Assembly (NCBI GenBank): GCA_002748285.1
Contig: PDSA01000029.1
Location: forward strand, 119,109 to 183,108
DNA: 64,000 nt
Direction of reading: 5' to 3'
Source: Rhodobacterales bacterium
GTDB taxonomy: Bacteria > Pseudomonadota > Alphaproteobacteria > Rhodobacterales > Rhodobacteraceae
The translations under genes and the position numbers were made by a program. Below, in pieces: positions 40,535 to 50,524 of the stretch. Below the pieces are notes generated by a model. The model saw only the letters and a program-made list of their open reading frames with translations. It did no database searches and was not told the origin of the DNA. Positions within the stretch are counted from its first letter, which is position 1. Each line of letters begins with the position of its first letter.

Positions 40535-40575
40535 CGGGCCACCATATCTGTCACTGAGACGGATATGGTGGCCCG
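40535..40575. terminator. Long perfect inverted repeat downstream of the TonB receptor (14-bp arms)
   Basis: CGGGCCACCATATC (40535-40548) / GATATGGTGGCCCG (40562-40575); no obvious T-tract. Confidence 0.5.
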
Positions 40576-40734
40576 TCACGAACAGATTGGGGCAGTTTCG
40601 GCCATTCTTGAGGGTTCGGATCAAGGGGCAGAATTGCACACCCGGAGTGGAAAATGGCACTCAAACCTATTGCACGGTTTCCAGCCAAAGACTAATCCAT
40701 AGATAAATTCACAGCACTGGCCAAAGGGGCGAGC

Positions 40735-41145
40735 ATGTCAAAGAAAAGAGCTATCATAACCTTCCTGATCATGACGTTGTTGCTGATTGCGCTGGCGCTC
40801 GTCATTACCGTGGTGCGCGGCGGAGATGATATGTATCCGCTTGATCCTAAGCTGATCGTGGGGTTGACGCTGTATACATTTGTTGGTGTGATCAAAAGCT
40901 TTGGTGTGGTTGTCGGGCTGAATGTTTTTGCCGGATACCTGATCAAATGGCCGTCTTCCATCGTGCTGTGGATCCCGATTGGCACCGTTTTCGTGCTGGT
41001 GGCGCATCAGCAGCTGGCGGGTAGTTTTGGCCTGATGTCGCTGGATCGCATCGGCCGGATTGATGCGTTTTTGATGTATCTGCCCGCTGTCAGCCTGGCC
41101 AGTTTCGCCGGGGGGCTGTTGCGAAATTTGTTTGGCAAATTCTGA
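40735..41145 (+). CDS. Hypothetical small multi-TM membrane protein
   Basis: 136 aa with several hydrophobic helices (IITFLIMTLLLIALALVITVV...); family not recognised. Confidence 0.65.
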   Translation: MSKKRAIITFLIMTLLLIALALVITVVRGGDDMYPLDPKLIVGLTLYTFVGVIKSFGVVVGLNVFAGYLIKWPSSIVLWIPIGTVFVLVAHQQLAGSFGLMSLDRIGRIDAFLMYLPAVSLASFAGGLLRNLFGKF

Positions 41146-41165
41146 ACGGGCAAACCCGGCGCGGC

Positions 41166-41867
41166 TCAGGTACTCGGGTCGTCGATCAGTGGGCTTGGTT
41201 TGGCCAGCCCGGTCAGGGCTTGCGGGTCGGTGATCTGCACGTTCTGGCCATCAACCAGCACACCATAGGGACGCAGATTTTTGATGGCGCGTGACAGGTT
41301 TTCCGGCGTCATCCCCAAAATCGAGGCCAGCTTGCGCTTTTCGATATCCAGCGTAAATGTATCCGGCAACCCATTCTTTTTCTGCCATTTCAGCAGATAA
41401 TTCGCCAGCCGTTCGAGCGAAGTGCGTAACTTCAGCCCTTTGATGCTTTTGACTGCGCCCCGGTAACAATGGGCCAATTCCATCACCACCGCGCGGGCAA
41501 ACTCCGGGTCTTGCTGAAAGACCGAGCGCACATCTTCGGCCGGCAACATAATCACCCGGGTTTTTTCCAAAGTGCGGGCGGACATCAAGTTGGGCGCATC
41601 CCGGATCGCGGCGGCCAGAATAAATGTTGCCCCGGCCCGCAGGATGGTCATCGCGGTTTCGTGCCGGTTCCAATCGGCGAACAATTCCACGCTGCCATCA
41701 ACGACAATATGCAGAAAATCGCAGCGATCCCCTTCCAGAATAAGATCAACCTGAGGTGGGAAATCCTGCACATAAGCAGCTCTTACCAGCTGACTAAAGC
41801 TGTCTTCGGCCATGTCCTGAAACAGCATAAGGGATCGGATTTTCGGTATATCGCTGACGCGCATCAT
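41166..41867 (-). CDS. Crp/Fnr family transcriptional regulator (NarR-like by context)
   Basis: cNMP-binding fold (LILEGDRCDFLHIVVDGSVELF) and C-terminal HTH (LASILGMTPENLSRAIKNLRPYGV); divergent from narK; no N-terminal Cys cluster. Confidence 0.88.
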   Translation of the reverse strand: MMRVSDIPKIRSLMLFQDMAEDSFSQLVRAAYVQDFPPQVDLILEGDRCDFLHIVVDGSVELFADWNRHETAMTILRAGATFILAAAIRDAPNLMSARTLEKTRVIMLPAEDVRSVFQQDPEFARAVVMELAHCYRGAVKSIKGLKLRTSLERLANYLLKWQKKNGLPDTFTLDIEKRKLASILGMTPENLSRAIKNLRPYGVLVDGQNVQITDPQALTGLAKPSPLIDDPST

Positions 41868-41888
41868 AATACTCGCTGGCTTGGTTGA

Positions 41889-41902
41889 TTGATATATATC
41901 AA
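41889..41902. promoter_or_regulatory. FNR/NNR-type box upstream of the Crp/Fnr regulator
   Basis: TTGAT-ATAT-ATCAA, perfect match to TTGAT-N4-ATCAA. Confidence 0.75.
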
Positions 41903-42025
41903 TTGAAAAGCAGGGTGTTTGTCAAGCTTAAATCTAAAAGTTTTTTCTCAGCTGCCTGAACTTTGCATTCAGGCGACATGACAAATCTTTGTAACCCATT
42001 TATTTTAAAGGAAAAATACCATTTA

Positions 42026-42039
42026 TTGATCTGGATCAA
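42026..42039. promoter_or_regulatory. FNR/NNR-type box upstream of narK
   Basis: TTGAT-CTGG-ATCAA, perfect match to TTGAT-N4-ATCAA. Confidence 0.8.
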
Positions 42040-42164
42040 ACTGATTACGCCGCCTGGCCTATTGACTGGAGGTTAGTAAAGGGCGCGATTGGGCAGAGGT
42101 CTGGCCGTGCCGTTTAGCCGAAAATGAGCAACGCGTATTTTTAGATTCTAGTAGGGGACAGACT

Positions 42165-43492
42165 ATGGAGCTACAAAACAAAGCCACAAATCTCTGGGGA
42201 AATTTCTTCAGAGTCGACATGGTGCAGATCAGAACATTCCACATGACTTGGTTTGCATTCTTTGCATGTTTCTTCGCCTGGTTCGGTATCGCACCAATGA
42301 TGATTGTGGTGCGGGAAGAGCTGGGTCTGACAAAAACACAAGTGGGTTGGACGATCATTGCCTCAATCGCGGCAACGGTGTTTGCCCGGTTCTTTATTGG
42401 CTGGCTGTGCGACCGCATCGGCCCGCGCCTGTCATATACATGGCTGCTGATTTTTGGGTCTATTCCGGTGGCGGGTATCGGTCTGGCTGATGACTTTACA
42501 ACCTTTTTGTTGTTCCGTCTGGCGATTGGTGTGATCGGGGCGTCCTTTGTGATTACTCAGTATCATACGTCGGTTATGTTTGCACCGAACGTTGTCGGCA
42601 CGGCAAACGCAACCAGCGCCGGTTGGGGCAATCTGGGTGGGGGTGTGACGCAGGTCGTCATGCCGCTGATTTTCACCGGCTTTGTGGTTGGGTTTCATTT
42701 TACCGATGCGCAGGCTTGGCGTGCTGCGATGGTTTCGGTCGGTATTGTTACGTTTCTGATCGGGATTGCTTATTTCTTTTTCACTCAGGATGCGCCTGAC
42801 GGGAACTACAAAGAGTTGCGCGCCAAAAATATGCTGTCGGCCAAAAACAAGGTGACGGGTGCCTATATGATGGCGATGACCGATTACCGGGTCTGGATGC
42901 TGTTTGTGATTTATGGTGCCTGCTTTGGGATCGAGCTGACCGTGAACAACGTGGCGGCGCTGTATTTCTTTGACTACTTTGACGGCATCACTTTGGTGAC
43001 CGCGGGTATGATTGCCTGTTCATCGCGCTGTTGGGCGAAGGCCTGGCGCTGATGCTGTTCAGCCAGATGCCAATCCTTATTCTGGCCATTCCAACCCTGA
43101 TCATCTTTTCGCTGTTCACCCAGATGTCCGAAGGCGCAACCTATTCCGTGGTTCCGTTCGTGAACAAACGGGCGCTGGGGGCAATTGCCGGGACAGTTGG
43201 TGCGGGCGGTAACGCTGGTGCGGTTGCGGCCGGGTTCCTGTTTAAAGGCGAGCTGCCCTGGGATCAGGTGTTCCTGATTATCGGTATGATCGTCACCGGC
43301 GTGTCGTTCCTGGCGCTGTTCATCCGGTTCTCGCCTGAAAAAGAGGCCGAAGAGAAAGCACTGTTCGAAGCTGCCAATGTGAAAATCATGCAGCACCGTG
43401 CGGATGAGGCGAATGCCGCTTTGGCGAAGTCTTTGAAGGTTATCCAAGACTACAACAGCACGCATGACGAAAAAGTTGAAGTCAATACCTAA
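42165..43492 (+). pseudogene. narK: NarK1-type nitrate/nitrite MFS transporter, frameshifted with a missing internal segment
   Basis: Frame 1 ends ...YFFDYFDGITLVTAGMIACSSRCWAKAWR* (43052); second frame resumes with FIALLGEGLALMLFSQMPILILAIPTL...GAIAGTVGAGGNAGAVAAGFLF to 43492. Confidence 0.85.
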
Positions 43493-43501
43493 GAAATAAA
43501 C

Positions 43502-43525
43502 TGGCGGGCCAGAGGTGGCCCGCCA
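43502..43525 (+). promoter_or_regulatory. Intercistronic hairpin between narK1 and narK2
   Basis: TGGCGGGCCA-GAGG-TGGCCCGCCA, 10-bp perfect stem with tetraloop. Confidence 0.7.
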
Positions 43526-43550
43526 TTCAACATACCCAAGGAGGGACAAC

Positions 43551-45167
43551 GTGGGACAAGATCTAAGAAACTGGGATGTCGAGAATGAGGCCTTTTGGTC
43601 CTCGACCGGCAAATCCATAGCCAACCGCAATCTGTGGGTGTCGATCCCCAGCTTGCTGTGTGGCTTTGCTGTGTGGCTATACTGGGGGATCATCACCGTT
43701 CAGATGATCAACCTCGGTTTTGGCTTTGAGAAATCACAACTCTTTACGCTGGGCGCGATTGCCGGTCTGACGGGGGCGACGCTGCGTATCCCGTCGACGT
43801 TCTTTATCCGGCTGGCCGGTGGGCGGAACACCATCTTTTTCACCACCGCATTACTGATGATCCCGGCGATTGGCACGGGCTTTGCGCTGAGCAATCCTGA
43901 TACCCCTCTGTGGCAGTTCCAGATTCTGGCGTTCCTGTCGGGGATCGGGGGCGGTAACTTTGCCTCTTCCATGTCTAATATCAGCTTTTTCTACCCCAAA
44001 AGAATGCAAGGTTATTCGCTGGGGATGAATGCGGGTCTGGGGAATTTTGGTGTGACAACCATGCAGATCGTTATCCCTCTGGTGATGACTTTTGGTCTGT
44101 TTGGTGGCGAAAGCCGCACATTGACCATCAAATCCGGCACCATCTTTAAACAAATCCCGGCCGGGTCCGAGACCTACATCCAGAACGCCGGCTTTGTCTG
44201 GCTGATTGCTCTGATCCCGCTGGCTGTGCTGGGTTGGACCATGATGAACAACATCCGTGACGAGCATGTTTCGCCGGATGCAGACAGTGCGCTGGCCGCG
44301 TTTGGTGCGATCACCGGGATGCTGCTGGTTGGTTTCCTGACTGCGGCCTTTGGTCTGTGGCTGTTGCTGCCAACTGTTCCCGGCGGTTTGCCAACATCGG
44401 GTCTGGGTCTGTCGAAGTGGATTACCCTGCCGATCGTGATCGTGCTGACCGTTGTGTTGCTGAGAATGATCCCCGGTTCGGTGGGTCGCAGCCTAGGGCA
44501 CCAGTATAAGATTTTCGGCAACAAGCACACTTGGGCGATGACCGTGATCTATACCATGACATTTGGTAGCTTCATCGGTTACTCGGCCGCTTTTGCGCTG
44601 GCGATCAAGGTTATCTTTGGCTTCCAGCACATCATGGTTGATGGCGTGATGACCCACAATGTGGCCAACGCAAACGGGCCTTCGGCGCTGATGTATGCCT
44701 GGATGGGCCCATTCATCGGGGCGCTGATCCGTCCGGTTGGCGGGGCGATTTCGGATAAGCTGGGCGGTGCCCGGGTGACTCAGTGGATTTCCATCGTGAT
44801 GGTGGCTTCGGCGCTGGGTGTGGCTTATTTCATGAAGCAAGCTTACGCTTCGGAAACGCCCGAGCAATACTTCCTGCCCTTCATGATCCTGTTCCTGGTG
44901 CTGTTTGCCATGACTGGTATCGGCAATGGCTCGACCTTCAGAACCATCTCGGTGGTGTTTGATCGCGAACAGGCCGGGCCGGTGCTGGGCTGGACTTCGG
45001 CGGTGGCTGCTTATGGCGCGTTCATCATCCCCAAAGTGTTTGGTGAGCAAATCAAGGCCGCAACCCCTGAATACGCTCTGTATGGATTTGCGATCTTCTA
45101 CGCTGTCTGTATCGCCATCAACTGGTGGTTCTATATGCGGCCAAACGCCTATGTGAAGAACCCATAA
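43551..45167 (+). CDS. narK: NarK2-type nitrate/nitrite transporter
   Basis: GTG start after AAGGAGGG; LRIPSTFFIRLAGGRNTIFFTTALLMIP...FLSGIGGGNFASSMSNISFFYPKRMQGYSLGMNAGLGNFGV. Confidence 0.93.
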   Translation: MGQDLRNWDVENEAFWSSTGKSIANRNLWVSIPSLLCGFAVWLYWGIITVQMINLGFGFEKSQLFTLGAIAGLTGATLRIPSTFFIRLAGGRNTIFFTTALLMIPAIGTGFALSNPDTPLWQFQILAFLSGIGGGNFASSMSNISFFYPKRMQGYSLGMNAGLGNFGVTTMQIVIPLVMTFGLFGGESRTLTIKSGTIFKQIPAGSETYIQNAGFVWLIALIPLAVLGWTMMNNIRDEHVSPDADSALAAFGAITGMLLVGFLTAAFGLWLLLPTVPGGLPTSGLGLSKWITLPIVIVLTVVLLRMIPGSVGRSLGHQYKIFGNKHTWAMTVIYTMTFGSFIGYSAAFALAIKVIFGFQHIMVDGVMTHNVANANGPSALMYAWMGPFIGALIRPVGGAISDKLGGARVTQWISIVMVASALGVAYFMKQAYASETPEQYFLPFMILFLVLFAMTGIGNGSTFRTISVVFDREQAGPVLGWTSAVAAYGAFIIPKVFGEQIKAATPEYALYGFAIFYAVCIAINWWFYMRPNAYVKNP

Positions 45168-45182
45168 GACTTAAGCCAGATT

Positions 45183-45206
45183 GCCCCGGCGTGTTCGCGC
45201 CGGGGC
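45183..45206 (+). promoter_or_regulatory. Intercistronic hairpin between narK2 and narG
   Basis: GCCCCGGCG-TGTTCG-CGCCGGGGC, 9-bp perfect stem. Confidence 0.7.
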
Positions 45207-45230
45207 ACCCCAAGCTAAAGGAGAATAACC

Positions 45231-48200
45231 ATGAGCCATTTGCTCGACCGTTTGAACTTTTTCCAATCGAAACGACTCGATACATTTTCTGACGGACACG
45301 GTGAAACCACCCGTGAAAATCGAGACTGGGAAGATGCCTATCGGGATCGTTGGCGCCACGACAAGGTTGTGCGCTCGACCCATGGCGTGAACTGCACCGG
45401 CTCATGCTCGTGGAAGATTTACGTCAAATCCGGGATTGTGACATGGGAAACCCAGCAGACCGACTATCCGCGCACCCGCCCCGATCTGCCAAACCACGAA
45501 CCGCGCGGTTGTCCGCGTGGGGCCTCCTATAGCTGGTATTTGTATTCTGCCAACCGGGTAAAAAACCCGCTGGTGCGTGGCAGCCTGATGCGGCTGTGGC
45601 GCAAAATGCGCAAAACCAAGAAGCCGGTTGAGGCTTGGGCCGCGATTCAGAACGACCCGATCCTGCGGGCCTCTTACACCAAAATCCGCGGTAAGGGCGG
45701 TTTTGTGCGCGCGACCTGGGATGAGGCAACCGAAATCAACGCTGCCGCAAACGCTTATACCATCAAGACATACGGCCCAGACCGGGTTTTCGGCTTTTCG
45801 CCGATTCCTGCGATGTCGATGGTGTCTTATGCCGCTGGTGCGCGCTATTTGTCCTTGTTGGGCGGCGTTTGCTTGTCGTTCTATGACTGGTATTGCGATT
45901 TGCCGCCAGCCAGCCCGATGCTGTGGGGCGAACAGACTGACGTTCCTGAAAGTGCCGATTGGTACAACTCCGGCTTCCTGATGCTTTGGGGTAGTAACGT
46001 GCCGCAAACCCGGACACCGGATGCGCATTTCTACACCGAAGCGCGTTATAAAGGCACCAAATCGGTGGTGATCTCGCCGGACTATTCCGAGGCTTCCAAG
46101 TTTGCCGATGTGTGGCTGGCCCCGGTGGCCGGGACGGATTCGGCGCTGGCGATGGCCTTTGGTCACGTCATCCTGCGTGAATTCCATCTGGATCATGTTT
46201 CCGAGTATTTTGACGATTACACCCGTCAATACACCGATTTCCCGATGCTGGTTGAGATCGATGAAAAAGACGGCCGTTTCGTGCCCGGCAAACAAATCCG
46301 CGCCGATGATATCGAAGGCAAGCTGGGCGTTACCAACAACCCGGATTGGAAGACTCTGGCCTTTGATGAAAACACTGGCGATCTGGTGGTTCCCAATGGC
46401 TCGATCGGGTTCCGCTGGGGTGAAGATGGCGAATGGAACCTGAAACAACTGGCGCAGGGCAAAGAGGTGCGTTTGCGCAAATCTCTGATCGAAGAGGGCC
46501 ACCATGACGATGTGATCGGCATTGATTTCCCCTATTTCGGCGGTCAGGCAACCGAGCGTTTCGTGAATTGCCAACATCCCGAGGTTCTGACCCACAACGT
46601 GCCGGTCAAAAAGGTGAAACTGGAAGGTGGGCGCGAGGCTTATGTCGCCACTGTGTTTGACCTCTATTGTGCCAATTACGGTTTGGACCGTGGTTTGGGC
46701 GGGGATTATGTGTCGAAGAATTATGATGACGATATCCCTTACACCCCGGCATGGTGCGAGAAAATCACCGGTGTGCCGCGTGACAAGGTGATCAAAGTTG
46801 CCCGGGCTTTTGCCGATAATGCGGACAAGACCCATGGTAAATCCATGGTCATCATCGGGGCCGGGGTTAACCACTGGTATCACATGGACAGCAACTATCG
46901 CGGTGTGATGAACATACTGGCGTTCTGCGGCACAACCGGTAAATCCGGCGGTGGCTGGGCGCATTATGTGGGTCAGGAAAAACTGCGACCGCAAACCGGC
47001 TGGACTCCGCTGACATTCGCTCTGGATTGGCACCGTCCGCCACGGCATATGAACTCGACCAGCGCCTGGTATGCACACACCTGTCAGTGGCGTTATGAAA
47101 CGATGGATGTCAATGATATCCTGTCGCCCACCGCGCCTGATGGTGACTGGAACCTGCAACTGATTGATTACAACATTCAGTCCGAGCGCATGGGCTGGTT
47201 GCCCTCGGCCCCGCAGCTGAAAACCAACCCGCTGGAAGTCAGCAAAATGGCCAAAGAGGCTGGGAAAGACATTCCCGCCTATGTGGCCGAAAAGCTGAAA
47301 TCGGGCGAATTGGAGATGGCGTGCGAAGACCCGGATCATCCGAACAACTGGATGCGCAACCTGTTCGTGTGGCGCTCAAACTTGCTGGGGGCGTCCGCTA
47401 AGGGGCATGAGTATTTCATCAAGCACCTGCTGGGCACCGATAACGGCGTGATGGCGCAAGATCTGGAAGAAGCGGGCCGCCTGTTGCCAAAAGAGGCCAA
47501 GTGGCATTCCAAAGCCCCCGAGGGCAAGTTGGATCTGCTGGTCACGATTGATTTCAGAATGTCCACCACGGCGGTTTATTCCGACATCGTTCTGCCAACG
47601 GCGTCCTGGTATGAAAAGGACGATCTGAACACCTCGGACATGCACCCGTTCATTCACCCGCTTCAGGCGGCAGTTGATCCGGCTTACGAGTCCAAAACCG
47701 ACTGGGAGATTTTCAAGCTGCTGGCCAAGCGCCTGTCGGAAATCGCGCCCGAGGTTCTGGGCGTGGAAACCGATATCATGCAGCTGCCCATGCAGCATGA
47801 CAGCCCCGGTGAGATCACTCAGCCGGTTGTGCGTGACTGGAAGAAAGGTGAATGCGATCTGATCCCGGGTAAAACCGCGCCGGCCTATATTCCGGTCGAG
47901 CGGGACTATTCGCAGATCTATGACAAGTTCACTTCGGTTGGTCCACTGATGCATGATGTGGGCAACGGCGGTAAGGGCATCGCTTGGGATACCAAGGTTG
48001 AGGTGCAGAACCTGAAAGACCTGAACGGCGTTGTGCTGAAGGATGGTGTTTCCAAGGGTCTGGCCAAGCTGGACACGGCCATTGATGCGGCTGAAATGAT
48101 CCTGATGCTGGCCCCGGAAACCAATGGTCAGGTTGCGGTCAAGGCTTGGGGTGAGCTGAGCAGAGCCACCGGGATTGATCACACCCATCTGGCAAAGCCC

Positions 48201-48971
48201 AAAGAGGACGAAAAGATCCGGTTCCGCGATATTGCGGTGCAGCCACGCAAGATTATCAGCTCTCCGACCTGGTCGGGGCTGGAGGATGAGCATGTCAGCT
48301 ATAACGCCGGCTACACCAATGTTCACGAGCGCATCCCATGGCGCACCGTGTCTGGCCGTCAGCAGCTGTATCAGGATCACCTGTGGCTGCGGGCCTTTGG
48401 GGAAGCGTTCTGCGTCTATCGGCCTCCGGTCGATTTGAAAACCATCAACTCGCTGGTGCAGGACGATCCGAACGAACCGCATGTGGTGCTGAACTTTATC
48501 ACGCCGCACCAGAAATGGGGCATTCACTCGACCTATTCTGACAACCTGCACATGCTGACGCTGAACCGCGGCGGCCCTGTGGTGTGGATTTCGGAAGTGG
48601 ATGCGAAAAAGGCCGGCATTGTCGATAACGACTGGATCGAAGCCTATAACGCAAATGGTTCTCTGGTGGCCCGTGCGGTTGTGTCTCAGCGCATGAAAGA
48701 AGGCACGACCTTCATGTATCACGCGCAGGAGAAGATCGTGAATGTTCCGGGGTCGCAGAAAACCGGCATTCGTGGAGGCATCCACAATTCGGTGACCCGG
48801 ACCATGACCAAACCAACCCATATGGTGGGTGCTTATGCGCAGCTATCTTACGGGTTTAACTACTACGGCACAGTTGGTTCCAACCGGGACGAATTTGTTG
48901 TGGTTCGCAAGATGAACAAGGTGGATTGGCTGGATAAGCCCGCGACCCAAGATATGGAGGCAGCAGAATGA
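45231..48971 (+). CDS. narG: Respiratory nitrate reductase alpha subunit
   Basis: 1246 aa; VRSTHGVNCTGSCSWKIYVKSGIVTWETQQTDYPRTRPDLPNHEPRGCPRGASYSWY. Confidence 0.98.
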   Translation: MSHLLDRLNFFQSKRLDTFSDGHGETTRENRDWEDAYRDRWRHDKVVRSTHGVNCTGSCSWKIYVKSGIVTWETQQTDYPRTRPDLPNHEPRGCPRGASYSWYLYSANRVKNPLVRGSLMRLWRKMRKTKKPVEAWAAIQNDPILRASYTKIRGKGGFVRATWDEATEINAAANAYTIKTYGPDRVFGFSPIPAMSMVSYAAGARYLSLLGGVCLSFYDWYCDLPPASPMLWGEQTDVPESADWYNSGFLMLWGSNVPQTRTPDAHFYTEARYKGTKSVVISPDYSEASKFADVWLAPVAGTDSALAMAFGHVILREFHLDHVSEYFDDYTRQYTDFPMLVEIDEKDGRFVPGKQIRADDIEGKLGVTNNPDWKTLAFDENTGDLVVPNGSIGFRWGEDGEWNLKQLAQGKEVRLRKSLIEEGHHDDVIGIDFPYFGGQATERFVNCQHPEVLTHNVPVKKVKLEGGREAYVATVFDLYCANYGLDRGLGGDYVSKNYDDDIPYTPAWCEKITGVPRDKVIKVARAFADNADKTHGKSMVIIGAGVNHWYHMDSNYRGVMNILAFCGTTGKSGGGWAHYVGQEKLRPQTGWTPLTFALDWHRPPRHMNSTSAWYAHTCQWRYETMDVNDILSPTAPDGDWNLQLIDYNIQSERMGWLPSAPQLKTNPLEVSKMAKEAGKDIPAYVAEKLKSGELEMACEDPDHPNNWMRNLFVWRSNLLGASAKGHEYFIKHLLGTDNGVMAQDLEEAGRLLPKEAKWHSKAPEGKLDLLVTIDFRMSTTAVYSDIVLPTASWYEKDDLNTSDMHPFIHPLQAAVDPAYESKTDWEIFKLLAKRLSEIAPEVLGVETDIMQLPMQHDSPGEITQPVVRDWKKGECDLIPGKTAPAYIPVERDYSQIYDKFTSVGPLMHDVGNGGKGIAWDTKVEVQNLKDLNGVVLKDGVSKGLAKLDTAIDAAEMILMLAPETNGQVAVKAWGELSRATGIDHTHLAKPKEDEKIRFRDIAVQPRKIISSPTWSGLEDEHVSYNAGYTNVHERIPWRTVSGRQQLYQDHLWLRAFGEAFCVYRPPVDLKTINSLVQDDPNEPHVVLNFITPHQKWGIHSTYSDNLHMLTLNRGGPVVWISEVDAKKAGIVDNDWIEAYNANGSLVARAVVSQRMKEGTTFMYHAQEKIVNVPGSQKTGIRGGIHNSVTRTMTKPTHMVGAYAQLSYGFNYYGTVGSNRDEFVVVRKMNKVDWLDKPATQDMEAAE

Positions 48972-50524
48972 GAATCCGCGCACAAATAGGAATGGTGTTG
49001 AACCTGGATAAATGCATCGGGTGCCACACCTGTTCGGTCACTTGTAAAAACGTCTGGACCAGCCGGGACGGTGTTGAATACGCTTGGTTCAACAATGTCG
49101 AATCCAAGCCCGGCATCGGTTACCCCAAGGATTGGGAGAACCAGAAAAAATGGAATGGCGGCTGGGTGCGCACCAAGCGTGGTAAGCTCCAGCCCAAGCA
49201 GGGGGCCAAATGGCGCATTCTGTCCAACATTTTTGGCAACCCCGATCTGCCGGAAATTGACGACTATTATGAGCCGTTCGATTTCGATCACGATCACCTG
49301 AAATCGGCCCCGCTGATGGAGCATTTCCCAACCGCGCGCCCCTATTCCAAGATTACCGGCGAGCGGATCGAGAAAATCGAATGGGCTCCGAACTGGGAAG
49401 AAATCCTGGGCGGCGAATTTGAAAAGCGCAGCAAGGATTACAACTTTGAGGGCATTCAAAAGGACATCTATGGTGAATACGAAAATACATTCATGATGTA
49501 TTTGCCACGGCTGTGCGAACACTGCCTGAACCCGGCCTGTGTGGCGTCTTGCCCATCCGGCGCGATTTACAAGCGTGAAGAAGATGGCATCGTGCTGATT
49601 GACCAGGAAAAATGCCGCGGCTGGCGGATGTGTATTTCCGGCTGTCCCTACAAAAAGATCTACTACAACTGGGAAAGCGGCAAATCGGAAAAATGCACCT
49701 TCTGCTATCCCCGGATCGAATCCGGGATGCCAACGGTGTGTTCGGAAACCTGCGTGGGGCGGATTCGGTATCTGGGCGTTATGCTCTATGATGCCGACCG
49801 GATCGAAGAAATGGCCAATACGCCCAACGAAAAGGATCTGTATTACGACCAGCTCGAGATGTTCCTTGACCCCAATGATCCCGAGATCGAGGCCAAGGCG
49901 ATCGAGGCCGGTGTTCCTCGGGACTGGGTCAATGCGGCGAAAAAATCTCCGGTTTACAAAATGGCGATGGACTGGAAAATTGCTTTCCCGCTGCATCCCG
50001 AATACCGCACCTTGCCGATGGTTTGGTATATTCCACCGCTCAGCCCCATTCAGAACGCTGCCGAAGCCGGCGCGATTGGTCTGACCGATGTCGATATGCC
50101 GGATGTGCGCTCTTTGCGGATTCCGGTGCGGTATCTGGCCAATATGCTGACCGCTGGGGATGAAGAGCCAGTTGTGCAGGCATTGGAACGGATGCTGGCG
50201 ATGCGCTCTTACATGCGGGCGAAAACCGTTGATGGGGTGATTGATGCCGGTATCGCCGAAAAGGTTGGCCTGACCCCAGAGCTGATCGAGGATATGTATC
50301 ACATCATGTCGATCGCCAACTACGAAGATCGTTTCGTAGTGCCGACAACCCACCGGGAACATGCCGAACATGCGATGGATATCCGCACGGGTTGTGGCTT
50401 TACCGATGGCAATGGCTGTTCGACCGGGATCAGCTCGGGCACGATGTTCGGTGGCAAGAAGAAGAAAAGCGAGGGCGATTTCATCGTTCCGACCGTGCCC
50501 AGCGCATCGCGGAGGGTGTTTTAA
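48968..50524 (+). CDS. narH: Respiratory nitrate reductase beta subunit
   Basis: MRIRAQIGMVLNLDKCIGCHTCSVTCKNVWTSRDGVEYAWFNNVESKPGIGYPKDWENQ; four Fe-S Cys clusters. Confidence 0.98.
   Translation: MRIRAQIGMVLNLDKCIGCHTCSVTCKNVWTSRDGVEYAWFNNVESKPGIGYPKDWENQKKWNGGWVRTKRGKLQPKQGAKWRILSNIFGNPDLPEIDDYYEPFDFDHDHLKSAPLMEHFPTARPYSKITGERIEKIEWAPNWEEILGGEFEKRSKDYNFEGIQKDIYGEYENTFMMYLPRLCEHCLNPACVASCPSGAIYKREEDGIVLIDQEKCRGWRMCISGCPYKKIYYNWESGKSEKCTFCYPRIESGMPTVCSETCVGRIRYLGVMLYDADRIEEMANTPNEKDLYYDQLEMFLDPNDPEIEAKAIEAGVPRDWVNAAKKSPVYKMAMDWKIAFPLHPEYRTLPMVWYIPPLSPIQNAAEAGAIGLTDVDMPDVRSLRIPVRYLANMLTAGDEEPVVQALERMLAMRSYMRAKTVDGVIDAGIAEKVGLTPELIEDMYHIMSIANYEDRFVVPTTHREHAEHAMDIRTGCGFTDGNGCSTGISSGTMFGGKKKKSEGDFIVPTVPSASRRVF

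Noticed and set aside
45402-48821. Long minus-strand ORFs (645 aa and 481 aa) antisense to narG
   Set aside because: Shadow ORFs from codon bias; narG on the + strand is unambiguous
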